Shown here one piece after another: positions 25,016 to 34,016 of a DNA stretch of 64,000 nucleotides (within the stretch, counting starts at the first letter, position 1; every line of letters begins with the position of its first letter). Source of the stretch: DATFRY01 sp035489015. GTDB taxonomy: Bacteria > Myxococcota_A > Polyangia > Haliangiales > Haliangiaceae. The notes under the pieces are model-generated. The model was not told the DNA's origin. It worked only from the letters and a program-made list of their open reading frames with translations, and did not search any database. The stretch covers positions 52,943 to 116,942 of the forward strand of contig DATHKR010000074.1 of assembly GCA_035489015.1 (NCBI GenBank). Direction: 5' to 3'. The translations under genes and the position numbers were made by a program.

Positions 25016-27052
25016 TCAGTGGATCACCGCGTCCCACTCCTCGCCCGCGCGCTCCATCAGCGCCGGCACGTCCTCGGCCAGGAGCCAGCGCTCCGCCACC
25101 AGCTCCATCGCGGCGGCCCGGAAGCGCTGGAGATACGAATCGCGGCCGGTGTAGCGCTCGGCGATCGACGGGCGCGGATCGCGGCTCTTCTTCCTCTCCG
25201 CCGCCGTCCGGGCGAAGGGCAGGTAGGAGCCGAGGAACGAGACCATCTGGCGCGGCGCGCCGATCGATGGGTCGCGCAGGTTCCACGGGGTGTAGGTCGC
25301 GAGCGGCACGCGCAGCTGTGGCAGCAGCACGCCGCCGCGGTCGTTGCCGTCGCGGTCGACCTGCGCGACCAGGATCGGGTAGGGCCGGCCGACCCTGGGC
25401 GGCTGGCGGCTGATGATGCCCTTCGCCCACCGGGGCCCGAAGTCGAGGCGCCAGGCCCGCACCGGGCTCGCCGGCACTCGCGTGTCCGGGATGCGCGGGA
25501 AGCGGAGGCGGGCGAGCGGCACCAGCGTGCCGTCGGCCAGGCGCGGGTGGCGGCTGGGCGGCGGCGCCACGCCCTTCGCGACCCAGGCGTCCATGCTGGC
25601 GATCATGGCGCGCCAGAACCAGCGCACCGGGTTGGGGTTCTGCCGGTGCTGGCCCTTCAGGTCTCCGGTGCCGAGCTCGGGCGGAAACGGCCGCGAGAAG
25701 TGCTGGAGGCCGCTGAACGTGTAGATGCGGACGTGGTCGGGGATCGCCGCGTCGCGCCGGCCGTCGGGGCTGACGTGGATCAGCGCCGCGGCGCGGCCCC
25801 AGTACTCGTACGACGTGTTGGTGTAGAAGATCTTCGGCGCCACCTTCTCGGAGTAGACGGCGTCGAGGAGACCGGCTCGCGCGCCGGTGACCGGATCGGT
25901 CTCCGGAAGGTCGGTGAACGGGAACAGATCGGTCGGATAGAAGAACGCCGTCCACGGCTGCGCGTCGCGCGACGGCTGCGCGAAGCGGTGATTGAAGCTG
26001 CCCCGTCCGGCGCCGGCGACGTGGGCGAGGACGCCGTCCAGCACCTGCCGTCCTCCCTCGTCGGCGTTGAAGCCGGCCCACAGGAAGTGGCGCAGGAAGC
26101 GCCCGCACTGCGAGATCCCGGCGGCGTAGGTGCGCTTCACCGGCGCGATCGCGGTGCGGTCGTACTTGAGGTGAGCGGCGAAGTCGCGAACCGCGGCGAG
26201 GCCGAGCCCGGCCACGACCGGATCCTCGACCACGTACACGAGCTCGTACAGCCTGCCGGGCTGGAAGCCGGCGGCGAGATGCAGGTGGCGATCGCTGGCG
26301 ATCAGCTTGCCGTCCACCACGTGGGCGAAGCTCCAGCGCGAGCGCGGGATCGCGCGCCGGGGCCCGTTGGGCGCGTCGCGGACCGTGAGCGCGTTGCGCG
26401 GATCCGCCGGCGCCGCGGCCGGATACTCGAGGCCGCCGAGGTCACCGCCGATCATGTGGCCGAGCGGCACATCCTGGCCCTCCTGCGACGGTGAGAAGTC
26501 GTCGCGCAGGAGGCCGGTGATGCGGCTGCCGTCCGGGTTGTGGGCGACCGGCGCGTGGAGGCGCAGCCGGGTCGGATCGTCGCTGACATCCCACTGCCAG
26601 CCGAGCGCCGCGTAGGTGTAGCCGCGCCGCATGAACCACCCGTCGCCCACATCCGGATCCGCGCCCGGATCGCCCGGCGGCGTGGGGCCGCCGACGATGC
26701 CGAGCATCCCCTTGCGGCCGCGGTTGGGCACCTCCAGGAACAGCGCCCCGTTCCCCCGGCTCATGTCCCTGGGCTTGAGCAGGAACAGATCGGCGGAGAA
26801 CTCGACCTCGCCGTTCGAGTCGCGCGGGGCGTTCTCCAGGTCGACGATGGCGCGGTTGTGGCGGTCCTCGGGCCTGACCTTGAAGAAGACGCGCCCGGTG
26901 ATCTTCTCGTATGCCCCGCTCGATCCGAACGCCTTGCCATTCATGACCGGCGTGCGCGACGTGATCTCGATGCGGACCACCCGCGCGCTGGCGGGCGAGG
27001 AGAGACAGACGACACAGGCGAGCGCGGTCGCCGCGAGCCGGACGATCCTCAT
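25016..27052 (-). CDS. Exported alpha/beta hydrolase domain protein (Abhydrolase_10-like)
   Basis: 678 residues starting MRIVRLAATALACVVCLSSP with a signal peptide cut near ASA-RV. The N-terminal 250 residues are beta-rich (RVVRIEITSRTPVMNGKAFG, AYEKITGRVFFKVRPED). The catalytic region has YAAGISQCGRFLRHFLW, a GxSxCGR nucleophile elbow typical of the family, plus IYTFSGLQHFSRPFPPE carrying a late His. The family is widespread in proteobacterial exoproteomes with no agreed substrate; an esterase is likely. It is divergent from the M60-like gene across 102 bases. Confidence 0.8.
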   Translation of the reverse strand: MRIVRLAATALACVVCLSSPASARVVRIEITSRTPVMNGKAFGSSGAYEKITGRVFFKVRPEDRHNRAIVDLENAPRDSNGEVEFSADLFLLKPRDMSRGNGALFLEVPNRGRKGMLGIVGGPTPPGDPGADPDVGDGWFMRRGYTYAALGWQWDVSDDPTRLRLHAPVAHNPDGSRITGLLRDDFSPSQEGQDVPLGHMIGGDLGGLEYPAAAPADPRNALTVRDAPNGPRRAIPRSRWSFAHVVDGKLIASDRHLHLAAGFQPGRLYELVYVVEDPVVAGLGLAAVRDFAAHLKYDRTAIAPVKRTYAAGISQCGRFLRHFLWAGFNADEGGRQVLDGVLAHVAGAGRGSFNHRFAQPSRDAQPWTAFFYPTDLFPFTDLPETDPVTGARAGLLDAVYSEKVAPKIFYTNTSYEYWGRAAALIHVSPDGRRDAAIPDHVRIYTFSGLQHFSRPFPPELGTGDLKGQHRQNPNPVRWFWRAMIASMDAWVAKGVAPPPSRHPRLADGTLVPLARLRFPRIPDTRVPASPVRAWRLDFGPRWAKGIISRQPPRVGRPYPILVAQVDRDGNDRGGVLLPQLRVPLATYTPWNLRDPSIGAPRQMVSFLGSYLPFARTAAERKKSRDPRPSIAERYTGRDSYLQRFRAAAMELVAERWLLAEDVPALMERAGEEWDAVIH

Positions 27053-27154
27053 GCCGGCGCCGAGTGTACGGGACTGGTACCTCGCCGAGGTCACGCCTCG
27101 TCGACGTCTGCCGGTGACCGCGCGTGGGTACGCTGCTTGCATCGAGCCGGGGCC

Positions 27155-28543
27155 ATGACCAGTCGGAGCTGGGCCCTGGCCCTCCTTCTCATCGTTCACG
27201 CCGCGATCGCCTGCGGGGGCGAGTCGAGCGGCGGCGATCACACGACGATGGACGCCGACGCCGCCGTCGCTGCCGGCGATCCCGACGCCGGACCCGATCT
27301 CCCGGCGGCGGACGCGGCAGTCGAGCCGCCGGCCACCGAGTTCGACATCGTGGTGGACGTCGAGCCCGCCGGCCCCTATGGCCAGCGCTCCTTCGACGTG
27401 CCGGCCCGCTCCAACTGGGTCAACACGGGGCTCTTCCTGCGCGCGGGGGAGAGCGCGACGATCGCCGCATCCGGTACCTGGTCCTATCACGACGAGGCGA
27501 CCGGGCCGGACGGCATCACCGACATCGAGGTGGTCGGGTGCCCGGCCGGGATGCTGGTGGCGCGCAGCGGCCTCCACTACGAGGACGCTCGCGCATGTGT
27601 CGGCGCCGGCGCGGAGTACACCGCGCCGCGTGACGGCATCCTGTACGTCGGCGCCAACGTGTCGACCGATCTCGGCGAGACCTACGAGTCGCGCGTCCTC
27701 GAGTCGGACGGCACCATCGAGGTGACGGTCGAGGGCACCGGCGACACCGCGCCGTCGATCGCGATCGGCGAGCTGGCCGGCTACGATCTCGCCGCGGTCG
27801 CGTCCGGCTGGGTCGAGCTGCGCGGCGCCCACTCGGTCGTGACGGTGCCGGTCGCGGACGCGGTCCGCGATCTCGGGTCGGCGGCCGCTTCCATCAGGGT
27901 GCTGGACTCGATCTACGAGCTCCACCAGGAGATCCGGGGCGCGGTACCGGCGGCCGGCCAGCGGATCCGCTTCTTCCCGGATCCGGATGTCGTGCCGGTT
28001 GGCTACATGCTGGCCGGGAACCCGATCCGCTGCGATCCGTCGATCATGTCGGGTGGCGACACCCAGCGGATCCTGCGCGCCTCGGAGCAGGGGACCGACA
28101 TCTGGGGCTTCGCCCACGAGGTCGGCCACGACTTCACCATGGCCGGAGGGACCTGGGTCTACATGTACCCGAACCTCGAGAGCTGGCCGAACATCTTCAC
28201 GGTGCACGCGCTCCGCGCCCTCGATCGGACCGAGGATCAGCCGAACCTGGCCACCTACTGCGACGGGCGGGACGCGTACCTGGCCGCGCCGAGCTACCCC
28301 ACGCTCCGGTCCGATCCGTTCCTGCAGCTCTGCTTCCTGCTCGAATTCGAGGAGGATGGCGGCGCGTCGTTCTGGCCGAGCTTCTTCGCGGCGCTCAACG
28401 ATCTCACCAACGAGGACGTCCAGCTCGACACCAGCGATCCGGAGGACCGGATGCTGTGGGGCTGGATCCGCGATCGATTCAGCGAGGCAGCCGGGGTGGA
28501 CGTGACACCCCGCTTCCAGGCCTGGTCAGTGCCGCTGCCCTGA
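27155..28543 (+). CDS. M60-like zinc metalloprotease lipoprotein
   Basis: 462 residues. The signal ends in the lipobox HAAIAC and an Asp/Ala-rich linker follows. A beta-sandwich at 70-190 (ANWVNTGLFLRAGES-like, ITIAASGTWSYHDEA-like strands) precedes the catalytic part, with WGFAHEVGHDFTMAGGTWVY (HExGH, then a Thr/Trp helix). HExGH with a downstream Glu/Asn helix (NLESWPNIFTVHAL) fits M60/enhancin-type peptidases, which cut mucin-like glycoproteins. That substrate is family knowledge, not shown here. Confidence 0.78.
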   Translation: MTSRSWALALLLIVHAAIACGGESSGGDHTTMDADAAVAAGDPDAGPDLPAADAAVEPPATEFDIVVDVEPAGPYGQRSFDVPARSNWVNTGLFLRAGESATIAASGTWSYHDEATGPDGITDIEVVGCPAGMLVARSGLHYEDARACVGAGAEYTAPRDGILYVGANVSTDLGETYESRVLESDGTIEVTVEGTGDTAPSIAIGELAGYDLAAVASGWVELRGAHSVVTVPVADAVRDLGSAAASIRVLDSIYELHQEIRGAVPAAGQRIRFFPDPDVVPVGYMLAGNPIRCDPSIMSGGDTQRILRASEQGTDIWGFAHEVGHDFTMAGGTWVYMYPNLESWPNIFTVHALRALDRTEDQPNLATYCDGRDAYLAAPSYPTLRSDPFLQLCFLLEFEEDGGASFWPSFFAALNDLTNEDVQLDTSDPEDRMLWGWIRDRFSEAAGVDVTPRFQAWSVPLP

Positions 28544-28572
28544 CCGCACCGGGGCCTGGCGCACCGAGCAGG

Positions 28573-29424
28573 TCAGCGGGTGGCCAGCGATCGCGTGCCG
28601 GGCATCGGTGTCTCGGCGTCCAGGTGCAGCATCACGGCGGTGCTCTCCAGGGCGGGGAAGGCGGTGTCCATCTGGTCGGCCATGGGCGCCCCGGCCGGGT
28701 CGATCGCCTGGGCTGCTCCTCGTACCTCGTGCTGGAGTCCGACGCCGATGAAGAGGCGGCGGCGGCCCCAGTTCAGCTGGACCCCGACCGATGCCATCTG
28801 CTCGCGCTGGTGGCGATCGGGGTGGCGAACGTCTCTCGCGCGGCCGCGGGCGCCCAGCCGGACGCGGCCGATGCGCGGGCCCTCGATCGCCACCGAGATG
28901 TCGGCGTCGTCGAGGGGCGAGAGCAGCTCGCCTCCCTGCGGACCGAGGCCGAGGAGGTCGGCCTCGATCGCGATCGACGGGCCGTCCGACTCGCCCAGGC
29001 GCATGCCCAGCCACGGGCGGAGCGGGCGGCCGTGGCCGCTCCAGGTCAGCGCGTGCGCGCCGAGGAAGAAGGCGTAGGCGCCGGCGTCGCGCCGGTAGCG
29101 CGCGCCGAGCAGGTGATAGACGGTGCCGTTGTCGCCGCTCTCGGAGCGGCCCTCGGCCACGTCGAGGCGCTCCCAGTTGAAGAGCTCGACCGAGAAATGA
29201 TCGCCCAGCGCCATCTCCGGCAGACGCAGGCGCACGTCGAAGCGGAGGTGGTCGTCGACCGGCGCGATCCACTGCTCCACGCGGAGGCCGTTGAGGACGT
29301 GCCAGCCGCGGATCGGGCCGACTCCACCGCCGTCGGTGAGCTCGCCCCCCGGCGGTGGCTCCGCGCTGGCGTCGACCGGCGCCGCCAGAAGGACGAGGAG
29401 GGCGGCGAGTGGACGGCGAAGCAC
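28573..29424 (-). CDS. Hypothetical exported protein
   Basis: I chose the GTG at 29424, which gives 283 residues and a clean signal peptide VLRRPLAALLVLLAAPVDASA; an ATG at 29574 would add 50 residues of poor composition and neither start has a clear ribosome site. The mature protein is beta-rich (LRFDVRLRLPEMALGDHFSV, DISVAIEGPRIGRVRLG, GRRRLFIGVGLQHEV) and could be a small barrel or jelly-roll. No family recognised. It is convergent with the M60-like gene. Confidence 0.6.
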   Translation of the reverse strand: MLRRPLAALLVLLAAPVDASAEPPPGGELTDGGGVGPIRGWHVLNGLRVEQWIAPVDDHLRFDVRLRLPEMALGDHFSVELFNWERLDVAEGRSESGDNGTVYHLLGARYRRDAGAYAFFLGAHALTWSGHGRPLRPWLGMRLGESDGPSIAIEADLLGLGPQGGELLSPLDDADISVAIEGPRIGRVRLGARGRARDVRHPDRHQREQMASVGVQLNWGRRRLFIGVGLQHEVRGAAQAIDPAGAPMADQMDTAFPALESTAVMLHLDAETPMPGTRSLATR

Positions 29425-30176
29425 TGGCGTGGCGAGGCTGCAACGTACATGCCACGGTGGCTGGCCTGCCGGGGGGTCGTTTCGCGATGCCACGTGATCG
29501 ATCAGGCGCGGAGCGCATCGACCAGGAAACGCCTCCCCTGAGGCCTCACGTGCATGTGCTCCATTCCGGCGCACGGAATGCGTGAGCCCGCGAGCCGGCT
29601 CGAAGTCGGGCTCCGGTGGCAGCTTCGGTGACTCACGCTGGGGCCATGTGGCCCCATGCCCTCACGAGTGCGCGGGACTCACCGGTGAGCACCGCGTGGG
29701 CGGGGACTGCCATCAAGGCGAGCCGCTCCGGCGCTGGCGCGATCGTCGGCGAGCTCGAGGTGATCGACTCGCCCGGTGTTCGCGGCGACGACGACTGACC
29801 ATCGCGAAGACGATGAGCGCGCGCGCAGTGGGACATCCTGCTCGCGACAGCGTCGGCCGTGGCGCGCGGCGGGCGCGCAATCTCGGTATCGCGGCGAACA
29901 TCCGATGCGTCGTCGTCGGCGCGCTCGTCGATCGTTCTTCGCGGCCTACTTGTCGCACATCGGGGATCTCTCTCTCACGTCGGTGACACGGATGCTTCGC
30001 GATCGTCCCTCGTCCGCCAAATGCCCGCTGCAACCCTGCGGAACGCGATGTGGGGCGATCTGCGTCACGGGCAGGCTGCGCGTTTCGGCGCAATGAAAGA
30101 CTCGACCTCGCGGCGGAAGACCCGCAGACTCGTTCCCTCAGTGCGGGGCAATGCTTTCCTGGAGGGGAGGGGGAGG
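29425..30176. other. 752-bp region without a convincing gene
   Basis: Several short open frames exist on both strands but none has a ribosome site, a signal peptide or recognisable motif, and the composition is less GC3-biased than the flanking genes. It contains a 16-bp interrupted palindrome, GGGGCCATGTGGCCCC (29640-29655). It should include the promoter of the HzsA-like gene. Confidence 0.5.
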
Positions 30177-32375
30177 ATGGGTCTAGTTCGGACTCTGTGC
30201 GGCCTGCTGGCCGCTTTCTGCGTCGCTGCGTGCACCGGCGGCATCACCAATGGCGATGGCGACGACGATGACGGCGGTGGTGGAGGCGGAGGCGGTGGCG
30301 GCGGAGGCGGCGGCGGCGGTGGCGTGGTCGACGAGGGCCCGTACGAGGGCGAGCTGGGCACGATCCTGTTCGTCACCCAGGTCCCGGTCGGCGGCATCGG
30401 CACGCTGTCGGCGCCGTTCGGCAACCACCTGGCCACCATGGAGTCCGCGCCGCGCGGCGGCGATCTCATGATCCGCTATCCGGACGGCACGCTGCGCAAC
30501 CTGACCCGCGAGGCCGGGTTCGGCGACGCCGGCGAGATGCAGGGCGCCAACGCCATCGCGGTGCGCGAGCCGAGCGTCCACTTCGGCGGCAACCGCGCGC
30601 TGTTCGCGATGCTGGTCGGCGCGGTGACCGAGCAGTACGACCAGCGCCAGAACTTCCACTGGCAGATCTACGAGGCGACCGGGCTGGCGCGCGACGAGGA
30701 CGTCCAGATCCGCCGGATCGAGGGTCAGCCGGCCGAGTTCAACAACCTGTCGCCGATCTACGGCAGCGACGATCGCATCCTGTTCACGTCGGACCGGCCG
30801 CGCTCGGGCGAGGCCCACCTCTACCCGCAGCTCGACGAGTACGAGTCGCAGCCGACCGTGGTCGGCATCTATCGCCTCGACGAGGAGTCGGGCGAGCTCG
30901 AGCTGGTCGAGCACGCGCCGAGCGGTGCGTTCTCGCTGTCGCTCGACAGCACCGGCCGCGTCCTGTTCACCAAGTGGGATCACCTGCAGCGCGACCAGCA
31001 GGCCGACGACGAGGAGCTCGCCGACCGCTGGGGCGTCAGGACCTACGCCGACGAGTCGGCAGGCGCCGCGGCCAGCTCGACGCTGGCCGGCAGCGAGGTC
31101 TTTCCGGAGGCCCGCACCGAGTCCTCCGAGGGCGCCCAGGCCGGCGTGTCCGGTCACCGCTACAACCAGTTCTTCGCCTGGGAGATGGATCAGGACGGCA
31201 GCGCCGAGGAGACGCTCAACCACATCGGCCGTCAGGAGTGGGGCGGCACGTACAGCGACGGCAGCTTCACCGGCGACGACAACCTCGCGTTCGAGGCCGA
31301 GGACGTGTATCGCGCGGCCAGCATGCAGCTGCGCGGCGACGGCGGCGCGTTCCACATCCGCCAGGATCCGACCGAGCCGGGCTGGTACCTGGCCACCGAG
31401 GCGGCCGAGTTCGGCAACGGCGGCGCGGGCCGGCTGGTCCGGCTGCAGGGCGATCCAGAGGTCAACCCGGAGGACATGCAGGTCCAGGGGCTGACCGGCC
31501 GCGACCAGGACGAGACCGGCTACTTCCGCAACCCGCTGCGCCTGACCGACGGCACCTACGTCGCGGTGCACTCGCCCTCGGGCGCGGGCGAGGAGGGGCT
31601 CGGCTTCCGCCTGACCGTGCTCGCCGCCGACGGCGACTTCATGATCGCGTCGCAGCACGTCACGCCGGGCATCGAGCGGACCATCTCCTGGTGGACGCCC
31701 GACGATCGGACCAGCTTCTCCGGCGTTCTCTGGGAGCTCGATCCGGTCGAGGTCGCGCCGCGCGAGGTGCCGCCCCCGCGCGACAAGCCGCTGCCCGACG
31801 TCGAGCAGGCCGTGTTCGACGAGGTCGGCGTGAACACCGACACGCTGTCGAGCTGGCTGCGCGAGCGCGAGCTGGCCCTGGTCATCAGCCGCAACGTCAC
31901 CCAGCGCGACCGCAACGACGTGCAGCAGCCGTACAACCTGCAGGTCCCCGGAGGCGTGTCATCGGTCGCCGGCGGCGGCACGGTCTACGACGTCAGCCAC
32001 GTGCAGTTCTTCGAGGGCGACCAGCTGCGCGCCTACGACGGCGGCTCGAACGGGCGGCGCGTGCTCGGCCGGCCGATGCACGGCGCCGACCTGGCCACCG
32101 ATCCGGGCGGGCCGACCGGCAGCGTGGCGATCGGCGCCGACGGCTCGATGGCCGCGTTCGTGCCGGCTCGCCGCGCGATGTCGTGGCAGCTGACCTCACC
32201 GGACGGCAGCGCGGTCGTGCGCGAGCGCAACTGGGTGTCGTTCCGGGCCGGCGAGATCCGCGTCTGCGCCTCGTGCCACGGCATCAACAAGGAGAGCCAG
32301 ACCGGCGACCCGGTGCCGACCAACACGCCGGCGGCGCTGCGCAGCTTGCTCCAGGACTGGCAGGCGACGCAGTAG
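30177..32375 (+). CDS. HzsA-like haem-c lipoprotein with poly-Gly tether
   Basis: 732 residues with a run of GGAGG-like ribosome sites directly before the ATG. Lipobox FCVAAC, then an Asp cluster and 17 consecutive Gly. The body has propeller-type strands (GDLMIRYPDGTLRNLTREAG, LSPIYGSDDRILFTSDRPRS, GVWSVASGGT-like) as in the middle domain of hydrazine synthase alpha subunit. A haem-c motif CASCH (697-701) lies near the C-terminus in EIRVCASCHGINKE. Homologues of this domain occur far outside anammox bacteria, so hydrazine synthesis should not be inferred; an extracytoplasmic electron-transfer or oxidative enzyme is likelier. Confidence 0.78.
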   Translation: MGLVRTLCGLLAAFCVAACTGGITNGDGDDDDGGGGGGGGGGGGGGGGGVVDEGPYEGELGTILFVTQVPVGGIGTLSAPFGNHLATMESAPRGGDLMIRYPDGTLRNLTREAGFGDAGEMQGANAIAVREPSVHFGGNRALFAMLVGAVTEQYDQRQNFHWQIYEATGLARDEDVQIRRIEGQPAEFNNLSPIYGSDDRILFTSDRPRSGEAHLYPQLDEYESQPTVVGIYRLDEESGELELVEHAPSGAFSLSLDSTGRVLFTKWDHLQRDQQADDEELADRWGVRTYADESAGAAASSTLAGSEVFPEARTESSEGAQAGVSGHRYNQFFAWEMDQDGSAEETLNHIGRQEWGGTYSDGSFTGDDNLAFEAEDVYRAASMQLRGDGGAFHIRQDPTEPGWYLATEAAEFGNGGAGRLVRLQGDPEVNPEDMQVQGLTGRDQDETGYFRNPLRLTDGTYVAVHSPSGAGEEGLGFRLTVLAADGDFMIASQHVTPGIERTISWWTPDDRTSFSGVLWELDPVEVAPREVPPPRDKPLPDVEQAVFDEVGVNTDTLSSWLRERELALVISRNVTQRDRNDVQQPYNLQVPGGVSSVAGGGTVYDVSHVQFFEGDQLRAYDGGSNGRRVLGRPMHGADLATDPGGPTGSVAIGADGSMAAFVPARRAMSWQLTSPDGSAVVRERNWVSFRAGEIRVCASCHGINKESQTGDPVPTNTPAALRSLLQDWQATQ
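30273..30323 (+). repeat. GGN repeat encoding 17 Gly
   Basis: Seventeen consecutive Gly codons, mostly GGC with GGT and GGA interspersed, between the lipobox region and the folded domain. Mixed codons argue for selection on the protein tether rather than a recent slippage tract. Confidence 0.9.
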
Positions 32376-32378
32376 CGT

Positions 32379-33884
32379 CTAGAACGCGATCAATGGGTCG
32401 CCGAGCACCAGCTCGGCGACGAAGTTGACGAAGAAGAAGCCGAAGAAGATCGCGTTGAGCACCAGCGCCGCGTGGTGCCACGGGCGCGGCCGGGCCGGCG
32501 CCGGCAGCCTCCGGTTGAGGTAGATCAGCATGAAGGGGTAGATGAGCGCCCCGAGGTTGGACATGTTGGCCGACCACTGGACCAGCCCGATCGGCAGGCC
32601 CAGGTGGATGACCGCGCTGATGACGACCAGCAGCGCCAGCATGAAGGGGTAGTAGAAGCGGCGCGGATCCTCCTCGATGCGGGCGCGCAGCCGGGCGCTG
32701 GCCGCGTGCGACGCGTCGGTCGCCACCCGAACCATCCCCTCGAAGATGCCGAGCTGGGTGCTGAACAGGATGAACAGACCGATGACCAGCGCGAAGTAGA
32801 AGAGGAGCCCGCCGTACTGGCCGCGCAGCACGTCGGCCACGAAGGTGGGCACGTTGCGGGCGTTCGGCTGGCGGCCGGACAGCTCGACCGCGCGCGCCAT
32901 GAGGATGGTCGGCAGCAGCATCCCCATCATCGCGCCGACGAAGAAGACGCCCCACATGTCGACCAGGAGGAGCCGGTACCAGCGGCGCCAGCGGCCGCGG
33001 TTCAGCTGGTCGTCCGGGAAGGTGACTCCGCTGGCGAGCAGCTGCTGCTTGCCGCCGCGCATGCCCGACAGGTAGCCGGCCCGATAGCCCATGCCGTAGC
33101 CCTTGTCGCGGTAGTGGCCCATCACGTACCAGTTCAGCCCGGAGGCGAGCGCGGTGAAGCCGGCCAGGGCGCCGAGCTGGCTGGCGGTGATGCCGGCCGG
33201 CGGTCGAGCCGGCGTGACCAGCCCGCGGATGGCGTCCAGCCAGATCCGACCGGGCACGATGAGGAGATCGAGCACCAGGAGGCCGACCAGGATGAAGCTC
33301 ACCATCACCCAGTTGGCCAGCTCGAGGGCGCGGCTGATCCGGCGCGCGCCGGCGGTGATGAGGAAGACCACGACCAGCAGCCCGACCGCGTAGAGGCGCG
33401 GCTCCTCGGCGTCGCGCGGCGGGATGGCGGCGTGGACCAGCGCGTACACCCCCTCTCCGGCCGAGGCGGCCCAGCCGCCGGCGATGAAGGCGAACAGGAC
33501 CAGCGCGACCGAGAGTGGGACCCACAGCATCCAGCCAGGCGGCACCCGCCCCCAGCCGACCACCGGGACCTCGCCGGTGGCGAGCACGTAGCGCGACGCC
33601 TCCACGTTGTAGAAGGTCTGCAGCAGCGCCGAGACGGTGATGACCCAGCCGATCCCGGTGAAGCCATACTGGCCGACCACCAGCGGACCGATCAGCCACT
33701 CGCCGCTGCCGATCGAGATGCCGAGCGCGATCAGGCTGGGGCCGATCGCGTACTGGACCAGCTCGCGCGGGCCCAGGTACTCGATGCCGAACACCTCCTC
33801 CGGCGACGGCAGATCATCGATCGCGAGGTCCGGGCGGCTCACCCCGAGCGGAAAGGATTCGGGGCGCGACTCGACAGTGTCCAT
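32379..33884 (-). CDS. Nramp-like transporter lacking the DPGN motif
   Basis: 501 residues, ATG with GGAGG eight bases upstream. Eleven to twelve membrane helices. The first helix reads IGPSLIALGISIGSGEWLIG: the Nramp fold start is recognisable (GPSLI..GxGSGEW) but the metal-binding DPGN of true Mn/Fe importers is absent, and helix six reads SGLNWYVMGHYRDKG rather than MPH. Such Nramp-related proteins are common in bacteria and some are thought to carry other ions or organic solutes; substrate unknown. The gene is convergent with the HzsA-like gene, with a three-base gap. Confidence 0.75.
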   Translation of the reverse strand: MDTVESRPESFPLGVSRPDLAIDDLPSPEEVFGIEYLGPRELVQYAIGPSLIALGISIGSGEWLIGPLVVGQYGFTGIGWVITVSALLQTFYNVEASRYVLATGEVPVVGWGRVPPGWMLWVPLSVALVLFAFIAGGWAASAGEGVYALVHAAIPPRDAEEPRLYAVGLLVVVFLITAGARRISRALELANWVMVSFILVGLLVLDLLIVPGRIWLDAIRGLVTPARPPAGITASQLGALAGFTALASGLNWYVMGHYRDKGYGMGYRAGYLSGMRGGKQQLLASGVTFPDDQLNRGRWRRWYRLLLVDMWGVFFVGAMMGMLLPTILMARAVELSGRQPNARNVPTFVADVLRGQYGGLLFYFALVIGLFILFSTQLGIFEGMVRVATDASHAASARLRARIEEDPRRFYYPFMLALLVVISAVIHLGLPIGLVQWSANMSNLGALIYPFMLIYLNRRLPAPARPRPWHHAALVLNAIFFGFFFVNFVAELVLGDPLIAF

Positions 33885-34016
33885 CGGACCTCCGGTCCGC
33901 GCCGGCGGGGCAGGGGCGGCGGAAGCTCCAGTGAAGCCTTTGCCGCGCGCGCTGACAAGAGCGCGCGCGTGGCTCTCCGAATGCACGCTGCATGGACCGT
34001 AAGGTACGATCCGCGC

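Noticed and set aside
29582..29986. Short open frames in the 752-bp gap before the HzsA-like gene
   Set aside because: No ribosome site, no signal or domain, and competing frames on both strands.
30177..32375. Hydrazine synthase function for the HzsA-like gene
   Set aside because: Only the propeller-like middle domain and one haem site are present, there are no HzsB/C genes, and homologues occur in many non-anammox bacteria.
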